DNA from: Flavobacterium pisciphilum
GTDB taxonomy: Bacteria; Bacteroidota; Bacteroidia; Flavobacteriales; Flavobacteriaceae
Assembly (NCBI RefSeq): GCF_020905345.1
Contig: NZ_JAJJMO010000001.1
Coordinates: 3,224,001 to 3,288,000, forward strand
Direction of reading: 5' to 3'
DNA length: 64,000 nucleotides
Shown: piece by piece, positions 8,830 through 17,888 of the stretch
How the letters are laid out: each line of letters starts with the position of its first letter
How positions within the stretch are numbered: position 1 is the first letter of the stretch
The notes under the pieces: generated by a model
Database searches by the model: none
Told to the model about the DNA's origin: nothing
What the model saw: the letters and a program-made list of their open reading frames with translations, nothing else
Position numbers and translations under genes: made by a program

Positions 8830-9385
8830 AAAAGAATTACGCTTACAAAAAAAAGGATTGAGAAAACAGTTTACAGAAGAGGATATAGATGAAATTAGTT
8901 TGATAATTGCTAACCATGTTCTTTCCTTACCAATTTGGGATAAAACTTATTTTCATGTTTTCTTACCAATAGTTGAGCATAATGAAGTAAATACAGAATT
9001 TATCTTGCATTTACTTGCAGGAAAAGATAAGGAAATTGTAGTTTCTAAAAGTGATTTTGAAACTCGAAAAATGACTCATTATTTGCTTACAGATAACACA
9101 AAAATAAAAAAGAACGAATATAATATTCCTGAGCCTGTAGACGGTTTGGAAGTTCCATCAAGTAAAATTGATGTTGTCTTTGTTCCTCTTTTGGCTTTTG
9201 ATACTTTTGGGAATAGAGTAGGATACGGAAAGGGATTTTATGATAAATTTTTATCAGAATGTAAACCTGAAACTATAAAAATAGGGCTGTCTTTTTTTGA
9301 AGCCGAAACGGAGATTAAAGATGTATTTGAAGGGGATGTAAAACTTGATTATTGCGTCACTCCAAAGAAGGTTTATCAATTTTAG
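8813..9385 (+). CDS. 5-formyltetrahydrofolate cyclo-ligase
   Basis: This is an ATP-dependent enzyme converting 5-formyl-THF to 5,10-methenyl-THF and so returning a storage folate to one-carbon metabolism. The 190 residues include the family signature GYGKGFYDKFL near residues 142-152, preceded by DVVFVPLLAFDTFGNRVG, and a basic N-terminus (KKELRLQKKGLRKQF) that binds ATP phosphates. Three ATG codons follow in a row (8813, 8816, 8819); the third fits the family best. The gene overlaps the preceding deacylase by up to 17 bases. Confidence 0.92.
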   Translation: MMMTTKKELRLQKKGLRKQFTEEDIDEISLIIANHVLSLPIWDKTYFHVFLPIVEHNEVNTEFILHLLAGKDKEIVVSKSDFETRKMTHYLLTDNTKIKKNEYNIPEPVDGLEVPSSKIDVVFVPLLAFDTFGNRVGYGKGFYDKFLSECKPETIKIGLSFFEAETEIKDVFEGDVKLDYCVTPKKVYQF

Positions 9386-9488
9386 ATTCTTTAACCACAA
9401 AGTCAGTAAATAAGTTTTACGCTTTGCTCACAGTTTAAACTTATAAATTTGAATGAGTAACTGTTGAATGTATGACAGAATATATTTA

Positions 9489-9522
9489 CCATAAGAAACA
9501 TATAAATTGATGTTTCTTATGG
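9489..9522. other. 13-base inverted repeat between convergent genes
   Basis: CCATAAGAAACAT (9489-9501) pairs perfectly with 9510-9522 around an 8-base loop. It lies between the cyclo-ligase and batE, which converge. Neither side has a clear T tract, so it may be a processing signal or a weak bidirectional terminator. Confidence 0.5.
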
Positions 9523-9534
9523 CTTTATAAAAGA

Positions 9535-10284
9535 TTATTTGACTTCTTTTACAGCCGAACTTTCTATCCAGCCTTCAGTTCCATCAGTCAATTCAATTTT
9601 TTTCCAGTTTTGTAATGACTGCTTTACATATACTTTTGCTCCTTCATGAAGTGTTAGAATAGGAGATCCAGCCTTTTGTGGCTCGCTGCGTACTTCAGCA
9701 ATTTCGGAAAATACGATTGCGGGTCTTTCATTATCGAAATGGCTTTTTTCTAAAAATCCAGATATTATACTTACTAGTAAAGCAAGTAATATTAAAAACA
9801 TACCAATAAAATAAACTCTTTTTGTACGTGTACGTTGTGAAAAATAATAGCCAATAAAGAATAGTAAAAACAATACTGCTATGCTTACAGAAATCCATGC
9901 CCAGGTATTGTAATGATATATTCCAGTAAAGTTTCGGATGAGTTTTGCAAAGCCTACTTTAGGAACTTCTTTTATTTCGTCGATAGTTAGCTTTTTTGCA
10001 AATTTTAAATTGTTTAACGTCCCAATATCATTAGGTTTCAAGACTAAGGCTTTCTCGTAATTATATATTGCAGGTGCAACTTTATTTAGCTTATAATAAC
10101 AATTACCTAAATTAAAATACAATTCAGCTGATTGTTTTTTTTCAGTTTTTATAACATTTTCATATTCTTGAACAGCCTGTTCGTATTGCCCTTTTTGATA
10201 TAAAGCATTTCCTTTTTCAAAGCTATTTTGAGCAAAGAAAACTTGGGATAATAATAAGAATAGATATAAAAGAATGTTTTTCAT
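9535..10284 (-). CDS. batE: BatE: TPR and SH3-domain protein of the Bat operon
   Basis: This is the last gene of the aerotolerance-type bat cluster. The 249 residues show a signal peptide (MKNILLYLFLLLSQVFFAQ), two or three TPR units (about 20-90, e.g. AELYFNLGNCYYKLNKVAPA) and two membrane segments (about 125-148 and 155-175). A C-terminal bacterial SH3 domain follows (about 185-245, ending LTDGTEGWIESSAVKEVK). TPR plus SH3 suggests a scaffold that holds Bat partners and touches the cell wall. The Bat function itself is inferred from family context only. It is separated from batD by 93 bases. Confidence 0.85.
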   Translation of the reverse strand: MKNILLYLFLLLSQVFFAQNSFEKGNALYQKGQYEQAVQEYENVIKTEKKQSAELYFNLGNCYYKLNKVAPAIYNYEKALVLKPNDIGTLNNLKFAKKLTIDEIKEVPKVGFAKLIRNFTGIYHYNTWAWISVSIAVLFLLFFIGYYFSQRTRTKRVYFIGMFLILLALLVSIISGFLEKSHFDNERPAIVFSEIAEVRSEPQKAGSPILTLHEGAKVYVKQSLQNWKKIELTDGTEGWIESSAVKEVK

Positions 10285-10377
10285 TTTTAGTGATATGTAA
10301 TAAGAATTTTAACTTTTTGAATCTCGATTCTGCATAAGCTAAATTTAATTTTTAGCGTGCTTTTGGGTTAAAAACCA

Positions 10378-12132
10378 TTAAACAATTTGTTTTTCTAATT
10401 CTGAAATTATCAATACTGCTTTATCAAAATCTTGTTGGATAGAAGCACTAGATGCTGGTGCATATCGTGCAAACTCGCAGTTTTCTGTCAGGTTAATGAA
10501 ATTCTGAACTGATTCTGGATTTGCTTTTCTAGATAACAAAAGTTCTTTGATATTATCCTTGCTCATTTCTGATGTCTCAATATGTAATTTGGCTTTCAAG
10601 AAATTATGCATTGCTTTTTCAAGCGCAATGTAAAAGGCCTCTTTATTATTGATTTGTTTTTTAGCTTGTGATAGATATTTCTTGGCTAGTTTATTATTCA
10701 TTCTAATTCTGTTTCCAGTGATATCACCATCGATTGCTTCTTTTTTCTTTTTAGCCAAAACAATAATTGGTAAAATTAAGAATGGTACAAATAATAATGC
10801 ATAATATAAATTAGAACCATAGAAATCATCTTTTGCGACTGAGACGAAATTGCTTTTCAGTTTGATGTATTTGAATTGCTCATTAGCTGATACTTTATTT
10901 TTTGCTGTTGGACTAGATGCTACATTAGCGTCTGATGGTGTTGGACCATCAAGAACGTTTACCATTATTTCTGGAGAAGTAATTGTTTTATAGCTTCCTG
11001 TATTTAAGTCAAAATATGAGAATTGCATAGGTTTTATGGCATAATTCCCTTTGTATTGTGGTATTATGGTATAGGTATCAGAAATTTTCCCTGACATGCC
11101 ACTAAGAGTTGTATTTACTTTTTCATCATGTACGGGGTCATACATTTCCAAAGCATTTGGCACAACTGGTTTTGGTAAAGTAAACAGTTTCATGTTTCCG
11201 CTACCAGCAGCACTAACTATTAGCTCTAAGCTTTCTCCATTTTTTAATGTTGTTTTAGATGGAGTTACTTTGAAATCAAATCGGCCAACAGCTCCTGAGA
11301 ATCCTTCTGGTTTGGTGGTTTCAGGAAGTGCTTTTACATAGATTGTTTTTGTACCAGCAGATACACGTTTGTTACCCTCTGTAATTACAACCTGTCCAAA
11401 CATATTTCTTCGGTTGGTAGGCAATTGTACATCAATATCTAATGATAGTGGTTCGATTACTAGTTTTCCTGATTTCTGAGGATATAATACAGTCTTTCTA
11501 AGTACTACATAACGATATCTTTCTCCTTTAAACATACCTTCCTCTGCAACAAGTTGTTTTATGTCGATGTTCTGACTCCAAAAATCATTGTATTTTGGTT
11601 TGTCTAATTCTCTCCAACTTGTGATACCAATGTTGTGACTGAAATATAATTTATAAACCACAGTAATAGGTTCATTTATGTAGGGTGTCGTTTTAGAAAT
11701 GTCTGCTACTAAATATAGATTATCATCAGCAGATATTTGTTGAGGATCATTAGGGTCTCTTTCCTGTGCGACAGCAGCAGTAACATTTATTTTTATTGGC
11801 GAAGTTTTGTAAATCTGACCGTTATATTCTATTGCAGCTTGTCTTATTACAAGACTTCCTTTTTGGTTTGGTAATAAAAAATAAGAATAAATTTTTTCAA
11901 ATGAACTTCTTCCGTTTACCCATGATTGACTGACTTGTTGACTTGGTCCTCCAACAATTCGAAAACCATCAAATGAAGGTTGAACAAAATTATCGCCATC
12001 AACGTTCATAATGAAGTCAATTCGAAGTCTTTCGTTTAGACCAAGCGTAGTTTTGCTTACTCTGGCTTCAAATTGTACTTGAGCCATAAGCCCTTGGAAA
12101 CTTAATAGTAATAGAATTAAATATCTTTTCAT
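10378..12132 (-). CDS. batD: BatD: large membrane-anchored Bat protein
   Basis: This is a 584-residue protein with a signal peptide (LILLLLSFQGLMAQ). A long extracytoplasmic region of repeated beta-sandwich domains follows (about 20-420: VQFEARVSKTTLGLNERL, then SADDNLYLVADISKTTPYIN, then VGRFDFKVTPSKTTLKNGES). A single transmembrane helix (about 441-460, LLFVPFLILPIIVLA) leads to a cytoplasmic helical tail. This is the BatD (oxygen tolerance) family layout. It is thought to act with the vWA proteins BatA and BatB in the inner membrane. It lies between batC and batE on the same strand. Confidence 0.9.
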   Translation of the reverse strand: MKRYLILLLLSFQGLMAQVQFEARVSKTTLGLNERLRIDFIMNVDGDNFVQPSFDGFRIVGGPSQQVSQSWVNGRSSFEKIYSYFLLPNQKGSLVIRQAAIEYNGQIYKTSPIKINVTAAVAQERDPNDPQQISADDNLYLVADISKTTPYINEPITVVYKLYFSHNIGITSWRELDKPKYNDFWSQNIDIKQLVAEEGMFKGERYRYVVLRKTVLYPQKSGKLVIEPLSLDIDVQLPTNRRNMFGQVVITEGNKRVSAGTKTIYVKALPETTKPEGFSGAVGRFDFKVTPSKTTLKNGESLELIVSAAGSGNMKLFTLPKPVVPNALEMYDPVHDEKVNTTLSGMSGKISDTYTIIPQYKGNYAIKPMQFSYFDLNTGSYKTITSPEIMVNVLDGPTPSDANVASSPTAKNKVSANEQFKYIKLKSNFVSVAKDDFYGSNLYYALLFVPFLILPIIVLAKKKKEAIDGDITGNRIRMNNKLAKKYLSQAKKQINNKEAFYIALEKAMHNFLKAKLHIETSEMSKDNIKELLLSRKANPESVQNFINLTENCEFARYAPASSASIQQDFDKAVLIISELEKQIV

Positions 12133-12192
12133 TACTTGTTTGTCAGTTTTTTTAACCGTTTGTTTTTAAAAGTTTAATTGTTTAATCGTTTG

Positions 12193-12219
12193 CTGTGTTC
12201 TAATTTTAAATGAACACAG
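12193..12219. other. hairpin in the batC-batD spacer
   Basis: CTGTGTTC (12193-12200) pairs with GAACACAG (12212-12219) around an 11-base loop, in the 105-base spacer between batC and batD. There is no T tract on the minus-strand side, so a processing or stability role is more plausible than termination. Confidence 0.45.
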
Positions 12220-12237
12220 TAAGGATTCATCTTATAT

Positions 12238-13014
12238 TTACCAGTCTTTCTCTGTTTTTTTAGGAGCTCCTTTTACTTTTTGAGCATTTACTTTGTCTTG
12301 AATTTTCTTTTCTTCATTATTTACGGCGTCTAGAAGATTCTGTAAACGTTCTTTTGATATTCCTCCAGGTGCAGGTTTTGGCTCTCCTTTGTTATCTTCT
12401 TTTTTAGGGTCCCCTTTATCATCTTTTCCGTCTTTTTTATCTTTATTAGGATCGCCCTTGTCATCTTTTTTATCTTTGTCCTTATCGCCTTTGTCGTCTT
12501 TTTTGTTTTTATCGCCGTCTTTTTTGTCGTCTTTCTTATCCTTGTCCTTGTCTTTATTCTTGTCTTTGTTTTTATCTTGTTTAGGAGGATTCTCTTTTAG
12601 CATTTTCTTTGCCAATGCATAGTTATAACGTGTTTCATCATCAGAAGGATTGTTACGTAATGCATTTTTATAGGCCTCGACTGCTTGACCATAATCTTTC
12701 TCTTTCATGAAAACATTTCCAAGGTTATGAAAAGCTTTGTGTTTTTGAGACGGTGTTTTGGCATTTTTTATAGCTTTTGCATAGGCATATTTGGCTTCGC
12801 TTGCTTGGTTTTGTTTATAAATAGCATTTCCTAAGTTATAAGGCGCAACGGTACGATTTGGAAATTTAGATTGCGAAACTCTATAATTAGCTTCTGCATC
12901 TGCAAATTTATTCTGTGTATATTCTTCATTAGCTTTTGGCAACGCTTTATCCTTTTCTTGAGCCGAAATGGTCAAAGAAAGCGTTAATAAAATATATAGA
13001 AGTAAATTTCTCAT
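12238..13014 (-). CDS. batC: BatC: TPR protein with a long Lys/Asp low-complexity stretch
   Basis: This is a 258-residue periplasmic TPR protein. A signal peptide (LLLYILLTLSLTISAQ) is followed by three TPR-like units (about 25-140, e.g. AFHNLGNVFMKEKDYGQA). An extreme charged region at residues about 145-212 is built almost only of Lys, Asp, Asn, Gly and Pro with repeated KDDKGD units. It is followed by a short helical C-terminus (KERLQNLLDAVNNEEKKIQD). BatC is known as a TPR partner of BatB. The charged tract has near-zero sequence complexity and is probably disordered. Confidence 0.88.
   Translation of the reverse strand: MRNLLLYILLTLSLTISAQEKDKALPKANEEYTQNKFADAEANYRVSQSKFPNRTVAPYNLGNAIYKQNQASEAKYAYAKAIKNAKTPSQKHKAFHNLGNVFMKEKDYGQAVEAYKNALRNNPSDDETRYNYALAKKMLKENPPKQDKNKDKNKDKDKDKKDDKKDGDKNKKDDKGDKDKDKKDDKGDPNKDKKDGKDDKGDPKKEDNKGEPKPAPGGISKERLQNLLDAVNNEEKKIQDKVNAQKVKGAPKKTEKDW
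12379..12582. repeat. low-complexity tandem repeats inside batC
   Basis: This stretch codes for the Lys/Asp-rich region. It is built from near-repeats of units coding KDKKDDKGD and DKNKDKNKDK. Such repeats are prone to slippage, so length should vary between strains. The opposite strand gives a spurious Ser/Leu-rich open frame. Confidence 0.85.
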
Positions 13015-13064
13015 TCTAATTTTTTTGTTTTTTGTTTCAAAAGATACTAACTGTCTTGAAACAA

Positions 13065-14099
13065 TTATTTTTTTTCGTTAAATAAATTCAACTCTTTTAT
13101 CCAATTTGTTTTTCTTTCTAATAAGAATAGATCAATGAACAGTAAAATAAATGCAATACCAATAAACCATTGGAACTGTGATTGAAAATCGGCCATTTGT
13201 GTAGCTTCAAATTCTGTTTTTTGGATATTGTCTAAAGCATTTTTTACATAATCTAAGACTTCTTTCGTGCTACCGCCATAAACATAGCCCCCTTTAGTTG
13301 CTTTCGCAATAGCTTTTAAGCCTTCTTGATTTAGTTTTGTTATAACAATTTGGTTATTGTTATCTCTTTGAAAACGTTCGACAACACCATTTTTTTTCAA
13401 TGGGATTGTAGCTCCTTTTTCAGTTCCAATACCAATAGTAATGATTTTCATTCCTAATTTGTTGGCTTCTTCAGCTGCGGCTTCGGCTCCTTCAGAATGA
13501 TCTTCACCATCAGAAATCAAAATTAAGAGTTTGCTTGTTTTGCTTTTTTCGTCAAAATAAGTTGCTGATAATCGTATAGCTTCGTCAAGAGATGTTCCTT
13601 GTGATGAAACCATATCTGGACTCATACTTTGCAAGAACATTTTGGCAACGCTATAGTCGGTGGTAATTGGTAAAACTGGAAATGCGCTTCCTGCGTAGGC
13701 TACAATTCCGATTCGGTCATTCCCTAACTGGTTGACGATTTGTGAAACTAGTTGTTTACTTTTTTCTAAACGACTTGGAGCGACATCTTCTGCGAGCATA
13801 CTTTTAGAAACGTCTACTGCAAACACAATATCGATTCCTTCTCGTTTCACAGTTTCCATTTTTGTTCCAATTTTTGGATTAACCAATCCTAAAATTAGTG
13901 TTGCTAAAGCCAAAAGGATAACTCCTAATTTTAAAAATGGTTTAAAAACAGAATGCTCAGGAGTTAGTTTTTTTACTAATTCCAAATCTCCAAATTCACG
14001 TTGTTTTTTTCTTTTCCAGTACATATTGAAAAAGAAAATGCAAGCCAAAATTGGAAGCAGTATAAGAAGGTATAAATATTTTTTTTCGTCTAATTCCAT
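13065..14099 (-). CDS. batB: BatB: von Willebrand factor A protein in the inner membrane
   Basis: This 344-residue vWA protein is anchored by membrane helices near 9-26 and 55-74 and by one C-terminal helix (about 309-327). The MIDAS metal site is intact: D96-x-S98-x-S100 in FAVDVSKSM, with the threonine loop at SSQGTSLDEA and the aspartate in LLILISDGEDHS. BatB and BatA are thought to form a membrane complex with BatC/D/E. It starts 74 bases after batA and batC starts 50 bases after it. Confidence 0.92.
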   Translation of the reverse strand: MELDEKKYLYLLILLPILACIFFFNMYWKRKKQREFGDLELVKKLTPEHSVFKPFLKLGVILLALATLILGLVNPKIGTKMETVKREGIDIVFAVDVSKSMLAEDVAPSRLEKSKQLVSQIVNQLGNDRIGIVAYAGSAFPVLPITTDYSVAKMFLQSMSPDMVSSQGTSLDEAIRLSATYFDEKSKTSKLLILISDGEDHSEGAEAAAEEANKLGMKIITIGIGTEKGATIPLKKNGVVERFQRDNNNQIVITKLNQEGLKAIAKATKGGYVYGGSTKEVLDYVKNALDNIQKTEFEATQMADFQSQFQWFIGIAFILLFIDLFLLERKTNWIKELNLFNEKK

Positions 14100-14173
14100 T
14101 TTTTAATTCTAGTTTTCACTTTCAATCAATGCCTTTGTTAATTCTTTAAAAACTGTGACTGAAAACGGTAACA

Positions 14174-15175
14174 TTATATAAAGCTTCTGTAAACAGTATT
14201 TCGTAATCCAATTTCCAATAATAGCAATATACCTGCTAGTATTACAAAAGGGCGGAATTTTTCATCGTAATCATAGAATTTTAATTCTTCGATTTCGGTT
14301 GTTTCCAGTTTATTAATCTCATTATAAATAGAGGCTAGTTTTTCATTACTTGTAGCTCTAAAATATTTTCCTCCAGTTTTGTTTGCAATAGTTTTCATCA
14401 TTTGCTCATCAATTTCTACTTTCATCATTCTAAATAGAAACTGTCCATTAGGAGCAATTGCATACGGGAATTCGGCCATTCCATTAGTTCCAATTCCAAT
14501 TGTGTATACTTTGATTCCGTACTGTTTTGCAATATCTGCTGCAGTATCGGGTTCAATAAATCCTGCGTTATTAACACCATCTGTCATTAAGATAATCACC
14601 TTGCTTTTGGCTTTACTATCTTTAAGTCTGTTTACGGCTGTTGCTAGTCCCATTCCGATTCCTGTTCCATCTACCAAAACATTGTCGTACTTTATACTTT
14701 TAATAGCTTCAAGTATAATTGCTTTATCACTTGTTACAGGTATTTTAGTATAGGCTTCAGATGCATATAAAACAATTCCAATTCTGTCATTTGGTCTTTC
14801 AACCACAAATTCAGAAGCTAATTTTTTAAGTGCTTGCATACGATCTGGCTTTAAATCTCGAGCAAGCATACTTCCAGAAACGTCTATAGACATTACAATA
14901 TCTATTCCTTTTGTTGTTTTTGTCTTGTTGCTTACATCTACCGTTCTAGGTCTTGCAAGTGCAATTATCAATGAACTTAATGCTAAAATTCGAAATACGC
15001 CCAAAAATGGTTTTAGTTTTGCCAGCAATGATTCTGAGGATTTAAAACCTTGCAATGAACTCATTTTTAACGTTGCCGATTGCTGATTTCTTTTCCAGAA
15101 TAACCAAGCAATTGCAATGGGAATCAAAAGAAACAACCAGAAAAACTCAGGGTTTAAAAAAGTTATTTTATCCAT
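14174..15175 (-). CDS. batA: BatA: von Willebrand factor A protein in the inner membrane
   Basis: This 333-residue protein has the same layout as BatB: helices near 11-27 and 57-75, a vWA domain, and a C-terminal helix near 310-325. The MIDAS motif is D98-x-S100-x-S102 in MSIDVSGSM, with LVDGTGIGMG and ILMTDGVNNAG completing the site. Its ATG overlaps the stop codon of the preceding BatD-like gene by one base (TAATG), indicating coupled translation. Confidence 0.92.
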   Translation of the reverse strand: MDKITFLNPEFFWLFLLIPIAIAWLFWKRNQQSATLKMSSLQGFKSSESLLAKLKPFLGVFRILALSSLIIALARPRTVDVSNKTKTTKGIDIVMSIDVSGSMLARDLKPDRMQALKKLASEFVVERPNDRIGIVLYASEAYTKIPVTSDKAIILEAIKSIKYDNVLVDGTGIGMGLATAVNRLKDSKAKSKVIILMTDGVNNAGFIEPDTAADIAKQYGIKVYTIGIGTNGMAEFPYAIAPNGQFLFRMMKVEIDEQMMKTIANKTGGKYFRATSNEKLASIYNEINKLETTEIEELKFYDYDEKFRPFVILAGILLLLEIGLRNTVYRSFI

Positions 15176-16806
15176 TAATTAGTTGCTTTTTTTAGTTCTA
15201 CTGAGTTTAATATGCGGTCTGCAATATCATTAGCATAAGTGTCTCCCTCTTCGTGGAAAATCATTATTTGTTGTAACCCGCCTTCTTGGCTAAATAAAAG
15301 AATCTCGTAATACATTTTGGTGCTTGATTTGCTGCCTTCATCTATACTAGAGAATGTTCCATATCCTTTGATTCCACGAATTCCTTCTTTAGTTTCAAAG
15401 TCTTCTTCTTTTACAATCATGTTTCGAGCTCCTTGAGCTTCGATAGTTTTGAGGGTAACTTCTAGTGATTTTGATAAATCAATTTGAGTTTCTTTTTTGT
15501 ATTTTAAAGTAGAAATCATCAATGAGAAATTATCTACTAAGCTTCCATATCCAAAAGATTGCATTTCTTTAATTAGGGCTAAACCTTCTTTCGGTAAGGT
15601 TTTGGTTAAATCCATTCGTTTTAAAACCTTTGGAGTCTCAATCAATATACCTGGATTTCCATATTCACTTTTTACCCATTCGCCTTCTAATAGTTCTTTA
15701 GATGGATGTCCTATGATATTGTCTTTTACATAAGTAAAGCCTTTAGTCGCGATAAAATAGCCAGTTACAACAATTATCAAGAATAAAACTGCTGCTACAG
15801 ATAAAGCAATGCGTTTGTTGCGTTTTTTTAGTAATTGAAGTTTTATTTGTTTTTGTCTTTGAGCTTCATTTAATAAAGTGTCTTCTTCAACAACTACTTC
15901 AACAGGAATTGCACTGTCAAGAGTAAGAATTACTTTTTGAATTTTATTTCGGTCATCAGTAATTTCAAAATCTAATGGTTTAGATTTTGCAAATTTTACT
16001 AAATCGGCTTGTTTTAGTACTCGTTCTAAGTTTTCGACAGTCTCGGGTGTTAGTGTCATTTTCTTTTTTACAGAAGCTGCTCTAATACCTTGTATTAATT
16101 CAGAAGTAGTGCTTTCCATTGCAGGAATTTCTATTGCTTCCTCAATGTAATTTCTAGCGATATCGGTTAATTCACTATAATATGCTTTGACTTCACCTTT
16201 TTGCCAAAGTTCTTTTTTCTCTAATGTATTAAGTAAACTAGTTGCTTTCTCGATAGGAGTTTTATAAATTTCTTCTTCGATTTTTTTCTGTTGTCTTTTT
16301 TTGATCAACCAATATACTAAAGCACCAATTCCTAAAATTAAAACGAGAGCCAAAAGGTATTTCCACCAGTCGCCAATCTCATCTTCAACTTTAGTAATGT
16401 CTTTAATGTCATACATTTTTTGTTGTAAAGTGTCTACCTTCACATTTGCAACTTCTACTCGAATAGAATCAGATAGGTAAGGTTTTTTATCAATAAGGAT
16501 TTGAATGCTTGGAATCGTATATCTTCCAGAATCAAATTGTGTTAAGCCATATTTTTTAATCAATTCATAACGATCATCTTTTTTGACAGTATCAATTGGA
16601 TATGATTTAATTACCTCAAGTGGGCCAATAGTTTTAAGTTTAGGAAAAACAACTTTCGACTTAGAGTCGACCGTAGTTTTAAGTGTTAACTTAAATTCAG
16701 CTCCAATTTTATTTTTAGTAGTATCTATGCTAGTCTCAATTTGTTTTTGTTGTGCAAAAACAGTTGCAGAGAGCAAGAATAAAAATATGTAAAGTTTTAA
16801 TTTCAT
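15175..16806 (-). CDS. BatD-like membrane protein between DUF58 and batA
   Basis: This is a 543-residue protein with a signal peptide (LYIFLFLLSATVFAQ). A beta-sandwich region resembling the N-terminal part of BatD follows (about 22-130). A membrane helix (about 150-168, YLLALVLILGIGALVYWLI), a helical cytoplasmic domain with alpha-helices like DUF4381 proteins (about 185-325), a second helix (about 337-355) and a C-terminal extracytoplasmic domain complete it. A gene in this position is common in Bacteroidota bat clusters but has no agreed name. Its stop overlaps the batA start. The C-terminal domain after the second helix is the least familiar part. Confidence 0.7.
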   Translation of the reverse strand: MKLKLYIFLFLLSATVFAQQKQIETSIDTTKNKIGAEFKLTLKTTVDSKSKVVFPKLKTIGPLEVIKSYPIDTVKKDDRYELIKKYGLTQFDSGRYTIPSIQILIDKKPYLSDSIRVEVANVKVDTLQQKMYDIKDITKVEDEIGDWWKYLLALVLILGIGALVYWLIKKRQQKKIEEEIYKTPIEKATSLLNTLEKKELWQKGEVKAYYSELTDIARNYIEEAIEIPAMESTTSELIQGIRAASVKKKMTLTPETVENLERVLKQADLVKFAKSKPLDFEITDDRNKIQKVILTLDSAIPVEVVVEEDTLLNEAQRQKQIKLQLLKKRNKRIALSVAAVLFLIIVVTGYFIATKGFTYVKDNIIGHPSKELLEGEWVKSEYGNPGILIETPKVLKRMDLTKTLPKEGLALIKEMQSFGYGSLVDNFSLMISTLKYKKETQIDLSKSLEVTLKTIEAQGARNMIVKEEDFETKEGIRGIKGYGTFSSIDEGSKSSTKMYYEILLFSQEGGLQQIMIFHEEGDTYANDIADRILNSVELKKATN

Positions 16807-16920
16807 TTGATTAACGATTTCAGATTTTAGTCTAAAATGAATGCTTAAATAGGAACATTAATGTTACAGGTTTAAGCGAATTTTATTTTTTAATTTTTGT
16901 CTTCAGATTTTGTTTAAATC

Positions 16921-16940
16921 TAAGAAGTCTAATAATCCAA
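16921..16940. repeat. copy of a dispersed intergenic repeat (TAAGAAGTCTAATAATCCAA)
   Basis: This 20-base string is nearly identical, in inverse orientation, to 20855-20874 and similar to the arm at 20906-20922. It lies in the spacer between the DUF58 gene and the BatD-like gene. It is probably a short dispersed repeat of this genome. Confidence 0.5.
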
Positions 16941-16945
16941 TTTCT

Positions 16946-17809
16946 TTATCTCGATTTAAAATAGCCTAATAATTTGGTTACATAACTTTCATCAACACGA
17001 GTATTTACAACACCAGCACCCGATTTACTAAAAGTTTCTTTAAAATAATTTACTTTACTATGGTAATGTTTTTCATAGTTAGTACGTATTGTTTTTGAGC
17101 CAGTATTGATTAATTGCGTTTTGCCAGTTTCGGCATCAAGCATAGAAACCATTCCGATATTTGGTATTTTTTCTTCTCGTATGTCATATACTCGAATGCC
17201 AGTAATATCGTGTTTTTTGGAAGCAATTTTCAATGTATGTTCATAATCATCAGACATGAAATCAGAAATCATAAAAACAATCGCTTTCTTTTTTTGTGTA
17301 CCCGATAAAAATTTTAATGCCTGAGCAACATCAGTTTTATGACTTTTAGGCTCAAATTCGATTAATTCACGGATGATACGTAATACGTGAGATCTTCCTT
17401 TTTTAGGTGGAATATACAATTCGATTACATCCGAAAATAAAATCAAGCCTATTTTATCATTGTTTTGTGTTGCCGAGAACGCCATTGTTGCGGCAATTTC
17501 GGTTACGATATCTTTTTTAAACTGACTTTTTGAACCAAAATTTTCAGAACCCGAAATGTCTACCATAAGTACCATGGTAAGCTCGCGTTCTTCTTCAAAA
17601 ACTTTTACGTGAGCTTCATTATAACGTGCAGTTACGTTCCAATCGATAGCACGTATGTCATCACCATATTGGTATTGACGCACTTCGCTAAAAGTCATTC
17701 CTCGTCCTTTAAATGAAGAATGATACTCCCCCGAAAAGATATGATTGCTCAATCTTTTGGTTTTTATTTCTATTTTACGTACTTTTTTTAACAGGTCTTT
17801 TGTATCCAT
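16946..17809 (-). CDS. DUF58 domain protein of the MoxR-Bat cluster
   Basis: This 287-residue cytoplasmic protein has the DUF58 signature DIRAIDWNVTAR (51-62), followed by a vWA-type fold with a partial MIDAS (LMVDISGSENFGS, near 82-94). DUF58 proteins are nearly always encoded next to MoxR AAA+ ATPases, as here, and are thought to be their partners or clients. It begins 79 bases after moxR on the same strand. The spacer holds a repeat-like inverted sequence. Confidence 0.9.
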   Translation of the reverse strand: MDTKDLLKKVRKIEIKTKRLSNHIFSGEYHSSFKGRGMTFSEVRQYQYGDDIRAIDWNVTARYNEAHVKVFEEERELTMVLMVDISGSENFGSKSQFKKDIVTEIAATMAFSATQNNDKIGLILFSDVIELYIPPKKGRSHVLRIIRELIEFEPKSHKTDVAQALKFLSGTQKKKAIVFMISDFMSDDYEHTLKIASKKHDITGIRVYDIREEKIPNIGMVSMLDAETGKTQLINTGSKTIRTNYEKHYHSKVNYFKETFSKSGAGVVNTRVDESYVTKLLGYFKSR

Positions 17810-17818
17810 TTTTTTAGT

Positions 17819-17883
17819 TTTCAGTCGCAGTTTTCAGTCTCAATAAGTTTTAATTTCTTTACTGAGAATGAAAACCGAAAACT
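17819..17883. repeat. imperfect inverted repeat in the moxR-DUF58 spacer
   Basis: The segment holds two direct copies of AGTTTTCAGTC or a near match, then the complementary pattern GAATGAAAACCGAAAACT. The whole can fold into a long imperfect hairpin. A related string (actgtgactgaaaacgg) occurs at 14152-14168 in the batA-batB spacer, so this looks like a dispersed element between genes of this operon. Confidence 0.45.
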
Positions 17884-17888
17884 ATTTT

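Noticed and set aside
12389..12622. 77-residue Ser/Leu repeat frame on the plus strand
   Set aside because: It is the reverse reading of the Lys/Asp repeats of batC.
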